Positions 9,363-18,161 of a stretch of 64,000 nt of DNA are shown here, piece after piece. Both the position numbers and the translations under genes were made by a program. This DNA is from Paracoccus sp. S3-43 (GTDB lineage Bacteria; Pseudomonadota; Alphaproteobacteria; Rhodobacterales; Rhodobacteraceae), in assembly GCF_029027965.1 (NCBI RefSeq), contig NZ_CP119082.1, positions 2,589,001-2,653,000 on the forward strand. The letters are read 5' to 3'. Numbering within the stretch: position 1 is the first letter of the stretch; every line of letters begins with the position of its first letter. The notes below the pieces were generated by a model. It did no database searches, was not told the DNA's origin, and worked only from the letters and a program-made list of their open reading frames with translations.

Positions 9363-9438
9363 CTATATCTGGCGCGGCGCGATACAGTTTCCACAAGATG
9401 CGTCTGGCTGGCGGGGCGATTTCCGCTAGGATCGGGGC

Positions 9439-9819
9439 ATGATCGCCGCCCTGTCCCTGATTCTGGCCTTCCAGCTTGCCGGAGAGATCCTGTCTCGCGC
9501 CCTGGACCTGCCGCTGCCCGGCCCGGTGGTGGGACTGTGCCTGCTGGTCGCCGCCTGCGTGCTGCGCCCCGCCCTGGCCGACCGGCTGCGTCCCACCGCG
9601 CAGGGGCTGCTGTCGCATCTGTCGCTGTTCTTCGTCCCGGCGGGCGTCGGCGTGGTGGCGCATCTGCCGGTGCTGCGCGAACACGGGATCGGGCTGGCCC
9701 TGGCGATCATGGGCTCGACGGTGCTGGCGATCGCGGCGGGCGCGCTGGCCTTCGAGGCGGTGGCGCGATGGACCCGCTCGACCGATCCCGACGCGCTGAG
9801 AGGGGGCCGCGATGACTGA
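9439..9819 (+). CDS. CidA/LrgA family membrane protein
   Basis: This 126-residue inner-membrane protein has about four hydrophobic helices and the family motif LPLPGPVVGLCLLV near the N-terminus. CidA/LrgA proteins form a holin-like pair with CidB/LrgB and have been tied to autolysis control and, in other bacteria, to pyruvate or small-metabolite transport. Its 3-prime end overlaps the lrgB start by 8 bp, so both are made together. AGGATCGGGGC before the ATG serves as ribosome site. Confidence 0.88.
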   Translation: MIAALSLILAFQLAGEILSRALDLPLPGPVVGLCLLVAACVLRPALADRLRPTAQGLLSHLSLFFVPAGVGVVAHLPVLREHGIGLALAIMGSTVLAIAAGALAFEAVARWTRSTDPDALRGGRDD

Positions 9820-10528
9820 CCCGCTGCTGATCTGGTCCTATCTGGCCGAGGGTCCGCTGCTGTGGCTGACCGCGACGCTGGTGGCCTATGTGATCGGCGA
9901 CGCCTGCTTCCGCGCGGCGGGGCGGCAAAGCTGGGCCAACCCGGTGCTGATCGCGGTGATCTTGCTGGCGGTGCTGCTGGGCGCGACGGGCACCGGTTAC
10001 GCGACCTATTTCGAGGGCGCGCAATTCGTCCATTTCATGCTGGGCCCCGCGACGGTCTGCCTGGCGCTGCCGCTTTACGACAACCTGCCCCGCGTACGCC
10101 GCGCCTTCTGGCCGATGCTGGCGGGGCTGTTCGTGGGGTCCGGGATGGCGGTGGTGTCGGCCCTGCTGATCGCCCGCGCCTTCGGGATTTCGGGTCCGGT
10201 GCTGGCCTCGCTGGCGCCCAAGTCCACCACCGCCCCCGTCGCCATCGGCATCGCCGAACGGATCGGAGGCCAGCCCACGCTGACCGCCGCCCTGGTGTTG
10301 CTGACGGGGATCTTCGGGGCCGTGGTGGTGACGCCTTTGCTGAACATGCTGCGGGTGAGGGACTGGCGGGCGAGAGGCTTCGCCGTGGGCGTGGCGGCGC
10401 ACGGGATCGGCACCGCGCGGGCGTTTCAGGTGAACGAGATGGCGGGCGCGTTCTCGGGCATCGGGATGGGGTTGAACGCGGTGCTGACGGCGGTGATCGC
10501 GCCGATTGTGGTGGGGTGGCTGGGGTGA
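9812..10528 (+). CDS. lrgB: LrgB/CidB family membrane protein
   Basis: This 238-residue polytopic membrane protein is the partner of the LrgA-like protein just upstream. Family motifs include FMLGPATVCLALPLYDN, a SLAPKSTTAPVAIGIAE stretch near the middle and HGIGTARAFQVNEMAGAFSG at the C-terminus. The length is normal. No LytSR-type regulator is adjacent, so control of the pair is not apparent. The gene ends 18 bp from the convergent low-GC glycosylase-like gene. Confidence 0.9.
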   Translation: MTDPLLIWSYLAEGPLLWLTATLVAYVIGDACFRAAGRQSWANPVLIAVILLAVLLGATGTGYATYFEGAQFVHFMLGPATVCLALPLYDNLPRVRRAFWPMLAGLFVGSGMAVVSALLIARAFGISGPVLASLAPKSTTAPVAIGIAERIGGQPTLTAALVLLTGIFGAVVVTPLLNMLRVRDWRARGFAVGVAAHGIGTARAFQVNEMAGAFSGIGMGLNAVLTAVIAPIVVGWLG

Positions 10529-10546
10529 GCGATCAAACAGTCCGTC

Positions 10547-11350
10547 TTATTGTTCATCACCTTCGCCTTGAAACTGTCTGAGTTCAGCCCAGGCAGCTTC
10601 GTATTCTGCAAGGGCAGCTTCATACCGTGCCTGCGCTGCCCGCACGCGCTCCAACAAGGTTTGCTGGCTTGTCGCATCCTCTGAGAGCTTCGCTTCGACA
10701 GACAGGTTGCTGTCTGCGGTATAGACAAATTTTGTATGGCAGGCTTGATAGGCCCGCCGCCACTGGTGAGGTATCTGGTCCCAAAGCCTGCGATTGGCAC
10801 CACGAACCCGTGCGGATGGATGCGCGGATTCGAATACCTGCACTCCGGTAGACTCGACAACGCTGCGTGCTTTTTTGGCATTATTGCCAACCAACACCAC
10901 CGAACGCAGGTAAGGGAGCATTCTCAACAACTCACTCAAACGCAACATCCCCTCGCTACACTCAAGAGGGCTTACCTTCGTCGTTCCATTCCACCACGGA
11001 ATTGTATTCCAGATCACGCTTGCGCGTCGGGGAACCTGCGCCAGTTCCGTGAACCGGTATGTTGCTTCCGCACTCGGATCATCATTGTCTCGCGAGATGA
11101 ATCCCGACCCGCCATTTGCAGGATCCGTTTTCGGGCCAGGCTTTTCAAACAGGAACAGGATTTCTGCATCGATACCCCCATCCATAGGATCGAAATCCGG
11201 CACATAGCCTCGGTTCTCGGCACGCAAGGCGTCAACATAACTCGCCAAGGGGGCGATATGAGGGTCAGCGCGCAGTGCGTGGCGCATCTTGATCGCATCG
11301 GCGTTCTTCAGCGCGCGCGGCCCCTGGGGCCAAGGGTCATCCAACGTCAT
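10547..11350 (-). CDS. uracil-DNA-glycosylase-superfamily-like protein with coiled-coil tail
   Basis: I recognise this 267-residue product only at superfamily level. An N-terminal segment LFLFEKPGPKT with a following GSGFISRDNDDPSAEAT resembles the first UDG loop of family 4/5-type enzymes. WNTIPWW and VVLVGNNAKKA follow, and ESAHPSARVRG matches the HPS-containing loop. The last 60 residues are a predicted coiled coil (ERVRAAQARYEAALAEYEAA). Two 60-base samples inside the gene are about 53 percent G+C, clearly below the GC-rich neighbours, suggesting horizontal gain. A GTG at 11359, overlapping the moaB stop as GTGA, is an alternative start. Whether it excises uracil, another base or no base is open. 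Confidence 0.6.
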   Translation of the reverse strand: MTLDDPWPQGPRALKNADAIKMRHALRADPHIAPLASYVDALRAENRGYVPDFDPMDGGIDAEILFLFEKPGPKTDPANGGSGFISRDNDDPSAEATYRFTELAQVPRRASVIWNTIPWWNGTTKVSPLECSEGMLRLSELLRMLPYLRSVVLVGNNAKKARSVVESTGVQVFESAHPSARVRGANRRLWDQIPHQWRRAYQACHTKFVYTADSNLSVEAKLSEDATSQQTLLERVRAAQARYEAALAEYEAAWAELRQFQGEGDEQ

Positions 11351-11355
11351 GCGCT

Positions 11356-11892
11356 TCACCCATTCCCCGGACGAAACGCCTTCACCTTCCCCGCATCCGT
11401 CTCCATCCGCGCCGCGCCGATCAGATCCAAGCAATAGGGAACCGCCGCGAACACCGCGTTCAGGCAGGTCGCAATCGCCCCCGGCTTGCCCGGCAGCGTG
11501 ATGATCAGCGTCGCGTCCCGGATCACCGCCGTCTGGCGCGACAGGATCGCGGTCGGCACCTCGGCCAGCGAGGCGCGGCGCATTTCCTCGCCGAAGCCGG
11601 GCAGTTCCTTTTCGGCCACGTCCGCCACCGCCTCGGCCGTCTGGTCGCGCGGGGCGGGGCCGGTGCCGCCGGTGACGAGGATCAGGTCCGCGCCCCCTTC
11701 GACCAGTTCGCGCAGGGTCGCGGCCACGCCCTCTCGCCCGTCGGGGATGATGGTGCGGGTGATCTCCATGGGCGAGGTCACCACACCCTTCAGCCAGGTC
11801 TCGGCGCCGGGGCCGCCCTTGTCCTCGTATTCGCCGCGCGCAGCGCGGTCGCTGACGGTGACGATGGCGATGCGGGCGGGTCGGTCGGTCAT
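11356..11892 (-). CDS. moaB: molybdenum cofactor biosynthesis protein B
   Basis: This 178-residue MogA/MoaB-fold protein acts in adenylylation of molybdopterin in the cofactor pathway. Visible motifs are VTVSDRAARGEYEDKGGP at the N-terminus, LVTGGTGPAPRDQT in the centre and ITLPGKPGA near the end. AAAGG lies before the ATG. No other moa genes are in the window. The downstream glycosylase-like gene abuts or overlaps its stop codon. Confidence 0.92.
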   Translation of the reverse strand: MTDRPARIAIVTVSDRAARGEYEDKGGPGAETWLKGVVTSPMEITRTIIPDGREGVAATLRELVEGGADLILVTGGTGPAPRDQTAEAVADVAEKELPGFGEEMRRASLAEVPTAILSRQTAVIRDATLIITLPGKPGAIATCLNAVFAAVPYCLDLIGAARMETDAGKVKAFRPGNG

Positions 11893-11939
11893 GGCGCGGG
11901 CCTTTCAGGGGGTCGGGCCACTGTGGGGCAGGCCCGCGC

Positions 11940-11972
11940 AAAAGAAAAGGCCGCGGGCGATGTCGCGGCCTT
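11940..11972 (-). terminator. intrinsic terminator of argG
   Basis: On the minus strand an AAGGCCGC/GCGGCCTT stem (11947-11972) follows the argG stop by about 20 bases and is followed by TTCTTTT. It separates argG from moaB. Confidence 0.8.
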
Positions 11973-11991
11973 CGGTCCGTGCAGGGGGCGC

Positions 11992-13218
11992 TTACTTCAC
12001 CCGCGCGTTCCGGTTCGCGACCAGCTTCAGACGCAGCGCGTTCAGCCGGATGAAGCCCGCCGCGTCCTTCTGGTCATAGGCGCCGGCGTCGTCCTCGAAG
12101 GTCACATGCGCTTCCGAATACAGCGACTGGTCCGACCAGCGGCCGACGCAGGTGGCAAGGCCCTTGTAGAGCTTCAGCCGCACCGTGCCGCTGACATGTT
12201 CCTGCGACTTGTCGATCAGGGCTTGCAGCATCTCGCGTTCGGGGCTGAACCAGAAGCCGTTATAGATCAGTTCCGCATAGCGCGGCATCAGGCTGTCCTT
12301 GAGATGCCCCGAGCCGCTGTCCAGCGTGATCTGTTCGATGCCGCGATGGGCCTCCAGCAGGATCGTGCCGCCGGGCGTTTCATAGATGCCGCGCGACTTC
12401 ATGCCGACGAAGCGGTTTTCCACGAAATCCAGCCGCCCGATGCCGTGCTTGCCGCCAAGCTCGTTCAGCCGGGTCAGGATCGTGGCGGGGGACAGCGCCT
12501 GACCGTTGATCGCCACCGCATCGCCGCGTTCGAAGGTGATTTCCACAAATTCCGGCGCATCCGGCGCATCCTCGGGGTTCACGGTGCGCTGATAGACGTA
12601 ATCCGGCGCGGGTTCGGCGGGGTTTTCCAGGGCCTTGCCCTCGCTGCTGGTGTGCAGCAGGTTCGCGTCCACGCTGAAGGGCGCCTCGCCGCGCTTGTCC
12701 TTGGCGATGGGGATCTGGTTGGCTTCCGCGAATTCGATCAGCTTGGTGCGGCTGGTCAGATCCCACAGCCGCCAGGGCGCGATCACCTTGATCGACGGAT
12801 CCAGCGCATAGGCCGACAGTTCGAACCGCACCTGGTCGTTGCCCTTGCCGGTCGCGCCATGGGCCACCGCGTCGGCGCCATGCCGGTGCGCCAGTTCGAC
12901 CAACCGCTTCGAGATCAGCGGCCGCGCGATCGAGGTGCCCAGCAGATACAGCCCCTCATAGACCGCATTGGCGCGGAACATCGGGAAGACGAAGTCGCGC
13001 ACGAATTCCTCGCGCAGGTCTTCGATATGGATGTTTTCCGGCGTGATCCCCAGCAGTTCGGCCTTGGCGCGCGCCGGTTCCAGTTCCTCGCCCTGGCCCA
13101 GGTCGGCGGTGAAAGTGATCACCTCGCAGCCGTATTCGGTCTGCAACCACTTGAGGATGATCGAGGTGTCCAGCCCGCCCGAATAGGCAAGGACGACTTT
13201 TTTCGGCGCGTCAGACAT
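11992..13218 (-). CDS. argG: argininosuccinate synthase
   Basis: This 408-residue enzyme joins citrulline and aspartate with ATP to make argininosuccinate, the penultimate step of arginine synthesis; argH (54.2 kb) and argJ (36.1 kb) are also in this window. The PP-loop ATP site [12 protein letters not shown] is at residues 8-19, with [14 protein letters not shown] and [13 protein letters not shown] further on. The ATG at 13218 (MSDAPKK) has GAAGGG upstream and matches the family start; an ATG at 13251 is in frame but less likely. Confidence 0.96.
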   Translation of the reverse strand: MSDAPKKVVLAYSGGLDTSIILKWLQTEYGCEVITFTADLGQGEELEPARAKAELLGITPENIHIEDLREEFVRDFVFPMFRANAVYEGLYLLGTSIARPLISKRLVELAHRHGADAVAHGATGKGNDQVRFELSAYALDPSIKVIAPWRLWDLTSRTKLIEFAEANQIPIAKDKRGEAPFSVDANLLHTSSEGKALENPAEPAPDYVYQRTVNPEDAPDAPEFVEITFERGDAVAINGQALSPATILTRLNELGGKHGIGRLDFVENRFVGMKSRGIYETPGGTILLEAHRGIEQITLDSGSGHLKDSLMPRYAELIYNGFWFSPEREMLQALIDKSQEHVSGTVRLKLYKGLATCVGRWSDQSLYSEAHVTFEDDAGAYDQKDAAGFIRLNALRLKLVANRNARVK

Positions 13219-13331
13219 GCGGTTAACCCTTCGGCAAAGTTTCCGGGGCAATAAGCCAGTCGGCGCGTTGTCACAAGGGCCGCGCGCCCATCCCCTTGCA
13301 AAAGCCGCGCTTTCGCGTCATGCGCAGGCGC

Positions 13332-14591
13332 ATGGAAAACGCCGCCCCCCTCTTCGCCGATCTGGTCCGCAACGCCGAAGCCGCGATCCGCGACCTGTTC
13401 GAACCGACGCCGCTTCAGCGCAACGACCACCTGTCGGCCCGGTTCGGGGCCGAGATCTGGCTCAAGCGCGAGGATCTGACCCCCGTGCGCAGCTACAAGC
13501 TGCGCGGCGCCTTCAACGCCATGCGCAAGCGGGTGACGGGGGGGGCCGCGGGGAACGCGCATTTCGTCTGCGCCAGCGCGGGCAATCACGCGCAGGGGGT
13601 GGCCTATGCCTGCCGCCATTTCGGGGCCAGGGGCACGATCTTCATGCCGGTGACCACGCCCCGGCAGAAGATCGACAAGACCAAGGTCTTCGGCGGCGAC
13701 GCGATCGAGATCGTGCTGACGGGCGACTATTTCGACCAGACTCTGGCCGCGTCCCAGGCCTTTGCCGCCGAACAGGACGCGCAGTTCCTGGCGCCCTTCG
13801 ATTCGGCCGATGTGATCGAGGGCCAGGCGACCGTCGGCCTGGAAATCCTGGAACAGGCGGGCGGCGCGCCCGACCTGGTGGTGCTGCCGGTGGGCGGCGG
13901 CGGGCTGGCCGCCGGAGTGACGCGCTATTTCGCCGAGATGGCGCCCGACACGCGCGTCGCCTTTGCCGAGCCGCTGGGCGGGGCCAGCCTGCAAGCGGCG
14001 CTGCAACAGGGCGCGCCGGTCGCGCTGCCTGCGGTGGACAATTTCGTCGACGGCGCCGCCGTGGCCCGCATCGGCGCCCTGCCCTTCGAGGCGTTGCGCC
14101 GGTTCAGCCCGCAGGACGTGCATCTGGCGCCCGAGGACCGGATCTGCATCACCATGCTGGAGATGCTGAATACCGAAGGCGTGGTGCTGGAACCGGCGGG
14201 CGCGCTGGCCATCGACGTGCTGGGCGACTTGGGCGACCTGACGGGCAAGCGCGTGGTCTGCGTCTGTTCGGGCGGCAATTTCGACTTCGAACGCCTGCCC
14301 GAGGTCAAGGAACGCGCGCAACGTTTTGCGGGTGTGAAGAAATATTTTGTCCTGCGCCTGCCGCAGCGGCCCGGCGCGCTGCGCGATTTCCTGGAACTGC
14401 TGGGTCCGGACGACGACGTGGCGCGGTTCGAATATCTCAAGAAATCGGCGCGCAACTTCGGGTCGATCCTGATCGGCATCGAAACCTCGGCCCCGCAGAA
14501 CCTGACCACGCTGAAGGCGCGGCTGGATCATGCCGGCTTCGTCTATCGCGACATCACCAATGACGAGATCCTGGCCGAGCTGCTGGTCTGA
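13332..14591 (+). CDS. ilvA: threonine ammonia-lyase (threonine dehydratase)
   Basis: This 419-residue PLP enzyme deaminates threonine to 2-oxobutyrate for isoleucine synthesis. The PLP lysine lies in VRSYKLRGAFNAM, the phosphate-binding loop is VLPVGGGGLAAG and the C-terminal 80 residues form one ACT-like domain (YFVLRLPQRPGALRDFLELL), which in this family binds isoleucine or valine for feedback control. The gene has one regulatory domain, unlike the two-domain E. coli enzyme. The start is uncertain: in-frame starts exist at 13296 (TTG), 13320 and 13332. It is divergent from argG. Confidence 0.93.
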   Translation: MENAAPLFADLVRNAEAAIRDLFEPTPLQRNDHLSARFGAEIWLKREDLTPVRSYKLRGAFNAMRKRVTGGAAGNAHFVCASAGNHAQGVAYACRHFGARGTIFMPVTTPRQKIDKTKVFGGDAIEIVLTGDYFDQTLAASQAFAAEQDAQFLAPFDSADVIEGQATVGLEILEQAGGAPDLVVLPVGGGGLAAGVTRYFAEMAPDTRVAFAEPLGGASLQAALQQGAPVALPAVDNFVDGAAVARIGALPFEALRRFSPQDVHLAPEDRICITMLEMLNTEGVVLEPAGALAIDVLGDLGDLTGKRVVCVCSGGNFDFERLPEVKERAQRFAGVKKYFVLRLPQRPGALRDFLELLGPDDDVARFEYLKKSARNFGSILIGIETSAPQNLTTLKARLDHAGFVYRDITNDEILAELLV

Positions 14592-14652
14592 CCTGCCCGT
14601 GACGATCCGCGCTTAACCGGGCCTTTACCGCCGAGGGGTTATCACCTTGGTC

Positions 14653-15954
14653 ATGACACTTGCGAATCACCGGATCCCGTCCCCTGCCCCACCCTCCGGC
14701 GCCCGGCTGATGCGGCGGGTGCTGATCGTCAGCGCCAGTTCCGCGCAACGGCGCATCTTCGCCATCCAGCTTCGCCGCGCCCGATACGAGGTGATGGAGG
14801 CCGCCTCGGTCGCCGATGCGCTGCACCTGTGCCAGCGCAGCGAACCCGACATGATCCTGTCCGACTGGTCGATTCCGGGCCGGGCGGGACCGGAATCGGG
14901 GCTGGATCTGTGCCGGGCCTTCCGGGCCGGGGAACGCCGCAACTATGGCTATTTCGTGCTGCTCACCTCGGCCCAGGATCACGAGGATATCGCCCGCGGG
15001 CTGGAGGCCGGGGCCGACGATTTCCTGGCCAAGCCGGTCACGCAACAGGATCTGCTGGCCCGCCTGGCCGCCGGCGAACGCATCCTGCGGGTCGAGGAGG
15101 ATCTGCGCGCCAGCAACGCCCAGCTTCGGTCGGCGCTTGACAAGCTGCGCGAAACCCAGGCCGCCATCGACCGCGACCTGACCGAGGCGCGCAAGCTGCA
15201 ACAGGGCCTGGTCAAGCAGCGGTCGGGGCGCTTCGGGCAGATCCAGCTGTCGCTGCTGCTGCGCCCGGCGGGCCATATCGGCGGGGATCTGGTGGGGTTC
15301 TTTCCGATTAGCCCCGAACGCGTGGGCATCTATGCGCTGGACGTGTCGGGCCACGGGGTGACGGCCGCGCTGCTGACCGCGCAGCTGTCGGTGCACCTGT
15401 CGGGATCGCCCGATCAGAACGTCGCGCTGCGCGCGGCCCAGACCGGGACCGACGCGGTCAGCCCGGCGGCGCTGGCGCATTTCTTCAACAACATGATGCT
15501 GGAGGAGATGGCGACCGACACCTATTACACGATGATCTATGCCGATCTCAATCACGCGACGGGCAGGCTGCGCATGGTCCAGGCGGGCCATCCCCATCCG
15601 GTGCTGCAACGCGCCGACGGCACCGTCCTGCCCCTGGGCAATGGCGGGATGCCCATCGGCGTCTTCGAAAAGCCTATCTTCGGCGAGATCGAGGTGATCC
15701 TGGAACCCGGCGACCGGCTGCTGATCTGTTCGGACGGCATCACCGAGGCGACGAACCCGGCGGGCCGCCTGCTGGGCGATGACGGGGTCGAGGCGATCCT
15801 GCGCACCAACGCCTTCCTGGGGGGCCATGTATTCCTGGAATCCATGGCCTGGTCGGTGTCGGAATATTGCCGGGGCGAACGGCAGGACGACATGTCGGCG
15901 GTGCTGATCGAATACCTTGCCCCGGCCGAAACGATGCCCCTGCCCCGCCGCTAG
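14653..15954 (+). CDS. receiver domain-PP2C (SpoIIE/RsbU-type) serine phosphatase
   Basis: This 433-residue cytoplasmic protein joins a receiver domain (about 20-140) through a coiled-coil linker (RAS to KLQQGLVKQR) to a PP2C-type SpoIIE phosphatase domain. The receiver keeps the phospho-acceptor aspartate (MILSDWSIPG), LLTSAQ and the lysine of FLAKPV, but the usual acidic pair after strand 1 is SASS in VLIVSASSAQRR. The phosphatase has its metal ligands in GGDLVGFF, LDVSGHG, ICSDGITEA and RQDDMSAV. Such proteins dephosphorylate anti-sigma-factor antagonists. No partner kinase or STAS protein is visible nearby. Confidence 0.9.
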   Translation: MTLANHRIPSPAPPSGARLMRRVLIVSASSAQRRIFAIQLRRARYEVMEAASVADALHLCQRSEPDMILSDWSIPGRAGPESGLDLCRAFRAGERRNYGYFVLLTSAQDHEDIARGLEAGADDFLAKPVTQQDLLARLAAGERILRVEEDLRASNAQLRSALDKLRETQAAIDRDLTEARKLQQGLVKQRSGRFGQIQLSLLLRPAGHIGGDLVGFFPISPERVGIYALDVSGHGVTAALLTAQLSVHLSGSPDQNVALRAAQTGTDAVSPAALAHFFNNMMLEEMATDTYYTMIYADLNHATGRLRMVQAGHPHPVLQRADGTVLPLGNGGMPIGVFEKPIFGEIEVILEPGDRLLICSDGITEATNPAGRLLGDDGVEAILRTNAFLGGHVFLESMAWSVSEYCRGERQDDMSAVLIEYLAPAETMPLPRR

Positions 15955-15969
15955 GCCGGGTGTCGGACG

Positions 15970-16413
15970 CTAGGCCAGGTGCCCGAACCGCGCCAGGAAC
16001 GCCCGCGCGCCCGGATCGGCCAGCAGGCCCATCGCGGCGCGCGGGCTGGCCCAGTGCGCGCTGTGATGCGGCTCGGTCGGGGCGGACAGGCGCAGGATCG
16101 GGCGCGCCACCCAGACATGGCACAGCTTTTCGGCCCACCAGCCATAGTCCGGCATGAAAGCGAAACGGCGATAGGCGCCAAGCCTGCGCGCGCCGCCCAT
16201 GGTCCAGCCGGTTTCCTCGAACACCTCGCGGTGCAGCGCGCGCAGGCCGGTTTCGCCGGGGTCGATGCCGCCGCCCGGCAGCTGGTATTCCGGTTCCGGC
16301 CCGGCCTGATGCGTCAGCAGCAGCCGCCCGTCGCGGATCAGCAGGGCATAGGCGCCGGGGCGCAGACGGTGCCGCCGTCCGGGGCGGGGGACATGGCCGT
16401 ATCGGGGGATCAT
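15970..16413 (-). CDS. Nudix hydrolase
   Basis: This 147-residue protein has a complete Nudix box starting GGGIDPGETG and ending REVFEETGW. It begins with a basic RYGHVPRPGRRHRLRPGAYA segment. The substrate cannot be told from sequence; small Nudix enzymes cleave nucleoside diphosphates linked to another moiety. It is convergent with the phosphatase (15 bp apart) and divergent from hslO. Confidence 0.88.
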   Translation of the reverse strand: MIPRYGHVPRPGRRHRLRPGAYALLIRDGRLLLTHQAGPEPEYQLPGGGIDPGETGLRALHREVFEETGWTMGGARRLGAYRRFAFMPDYGWWAEKLCHVWVARPILRLSAPTEPHHSAHWASPRAAMGLLADPGARAFLARFGHLA

Positions 16414-16557
16414 GGGAACTCCGGTCGCTGGCGCCTGTCTAGCGCAACCCGGCGCGGCGCAAAAGCCACCCCCTTGGGATTGCGCGCAAACATCCTATAT
16501 TGGGCGCGACCTGGCCCGCCTTGCGCGGGCCTGCCCAGGATTTTCAGGAATCACCGC

Positions 16558-17571
16558 ATGAGCAAGATCAACCAGATCGCGTGGGACGACACGATCCTGC
16601 CGTTCCAGCTGGACCGTTCGGACATTCGCGGCCGCGTCGCCCGGCTGGACGGGGTGCTGGACCACATCCTGACGCGCCACGACTATCCCGCCCCGGTGGG
16701 CGCCCTGGTGGCCGAACTGGCGCTGCTGGCCGCCCTGATCGGACCGACCGTCAAGCTGCGCTGGAAGCTCAGCCTTCAGGTGCGCGGCAACGGCGCCATC
16801 CGCACGCTGGCCGCCGACTATTACGCCCCCGAACGGGACGGCGCCCCGGCCCGCATCCGCGCCTGGGCCAGCTTCGATGACGCCAGGCTGGACGACCGCC
16901 CCCCCTTCCAGCAGATCGGCGAGGGCTATTTCGCCGTGCTGATCGACCAGGGCGAAGGCACGCTGCCCTACCAGGGGATCACGCCGCTGGCGGGCGGATC
17001 GCTGCCGGCCTGCGCCCAGACCTATTTCGCGCAGTCCGAACAGTTGCCGACCCGGTTCCAGCTTGCCAGCGGGGCATCGCGCCTGTCGGGGCAGGACAGC
17101 CATTGGCGGGCGGGCGGGGTGATGCTGCAAACCCTGCCCGCCAAACCCATGCAGGGCGAGGGCGGCAGCGGCGAAGGCGGGCTGATCGAGGCCGCCGACA
17201 TCCTGCAAGGCGCCGAATCCGAGGATTGGAACCGCGCCAACCTGCTGCTGGACACCGTCGAGGTTCTGGAGCTGATCGGCCCAACGGTCGGGCCGACCGA
17301 CCTGTTGCTGCGCCTGTTCCACGAGGAAGAACCGCGCGTCTTCGATACGCAGCGCGTGGAATTCGGCTGTTCCTGCACGGCGGACCGGGTGCGCAACACG
17401 CTGTCGATCTATTCCGCCAAGGACATCGCCCATATGACGACCGACGCCGGCATCGTCACCGCCGATTGCCAGTTCTGCGGGGCGCATTACGAATTCGACC
17501 CGCACAGCCTGGGCTTCGAGGCGACGGTGGACGCCGACGGCCAGCCCCTGTCCGACAGGGCGGCCGAGTGA
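16558..17571 (+). CDS. hslO: redox-regulated chaperone Hsp33
   Basis: This 337-residue holdase is activated by oxidation and protects unfolded proteins during oxidative stress. The four zinc-binding cysteines are present near the C-terminus as CSC and, about 30 residues later, CQFC, which is the classic redox switch. The start ATG 16558 follows AGGAA. It heads a five-gene run in which each next start overlaps the previous stop, so Hsp33 is co-expressed with a Nudix enzyme, the CCA enzyme, an exporter and an rRNA methylase. Confidence 0.94.
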   Translation: MSKINQIAWDDTILPFQLDRSDIRGRVARLDGVLDHILTRHDYPAPVGALVAELALLAALIGPTVKLRWKLSLQVRGNGAIRTLAADYYAPERDGAPARIRAWASFDDARLDDRPPFQQIGEGYFAVLIDQGEGTLPYQGITPLAGGSLPACAQTYFAQSEQLPTRFQLASGASRLSGQDSHWRAGGVMLQTLPAKPMQGEGGSGEGGLIEAADILQGAESEDWNRANLLLDTVEVLELIGPTVGPTDLLLRLFHEEEPRVFDTQRVEFGCSCTADRVRNTLSIYSAKDIAHMTTDAGIVTADCQFCGAHYEFDPHSLGFEATVDADGQPLSDRAAE

Positions 17572-18161
17572 TTCCCGACTGGTCCGAGGATCGCCTGCGC
17601 CTTGCGCTGGCCGTGGCCATGGGGCCGACCTCTGATTACGACCTGAACCCGGACGTGACCCCGCCTGCGGGCAGCCTGCGCCCGGCAGGGGTGCTGGCCG
17701 CGTTCCATCACGACGACGGCCGCCTGATCCTGACCAAGCGCGCCTCGGGCCTTCGCCACCATCCGGGCCAGATCGCCCTGCCCGGCGGCAAGGTCGATCC
17801 CGCCGATGCCGACGAGATCGCCGCCGCCCTGCGCGAGGCGCGGGAGGAGATCGGCCTCGATCCCGCGCAGGTCGATCTGCTGGGCACGCTGCCGCCGCAC
17901 CGCACCGTCACCGGCTTCGCCGTGACCCCGGTCATCGGCATCATCCGCGGCCCCTTCGCCCCGCGCCCCGAACCCGGCGAGGTCGAGGAAGCCTTCGCCC
18001 TGCCCTTTGCCCATGTCGCCGATCCCTCGCGCTATCGCATCGAGCGGCGGCGCTGGCGCGAGGGCTGGCGCAGCTATCACGCCGCGCCCTTCGGCCCCTA
18101 TTACCTGTGGGGCGCGACGGCGCGGATCCTGCTGGGCCTTGCCAGAAGGATGCAGGCGTGA
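17568..18161 (+). CDS. CoA pyrophosphatase-type Nudix hydrolase
   Basis: This 197-residue protein has a Nudix box beginning GGKVDPADAD and ending REAREEIGLD, preceded by RASGLRHHPGQIALPGG, which is the arrangement seen in NudL/CoA diphosphatases. Cleavage of CoA or a related dinucleotide is therefore likely but unproven. The start is GTG 17568, overlapping the hslO stop as GTGA. Confidence 0.85.
   Translation: MIPDWSEDRLRLALAVAMGPTSDYDLNPDVTPPAGSLRPAGVLAAFHHDDGRLILTKRASGLRHHPGQIALPGGKVDPADADEIAAALREAREEIGLDPAQVDLLGTLPPHRTVTGFAVTPVIGIIRGPFAPRPEPGEVEEAFALPFAHVADPSRYRIERRRWREGWRSYHAAPFGPYYLWGATARILLGLARRMQA

Noticed and set aside
5770..9429. Very long open frame on the plus strand opposite smc
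   Set aside because: It is the low-stop antisense shadow of a GC-rich coiled-coil gene; the composition is repetitive (QRR, GLG) and no known domain appears, while the minus frame is unmistakably SMC.
9310..9684. N-terminal extension of SMC through the upstream gap and cidA
   Set aside because: It runs antisense through the CidA gene, lacks similarity to SMC and is preceded by no start better than TTG 9309 with its own ribosome site and promoter.
10547..11350. Defence island around the glycosylase-like gene
   Set aside because: Only this single gene is atypical; both neighbours are ordinary chromosomal genes and no integrase, transposase or repeat boundary is visible.
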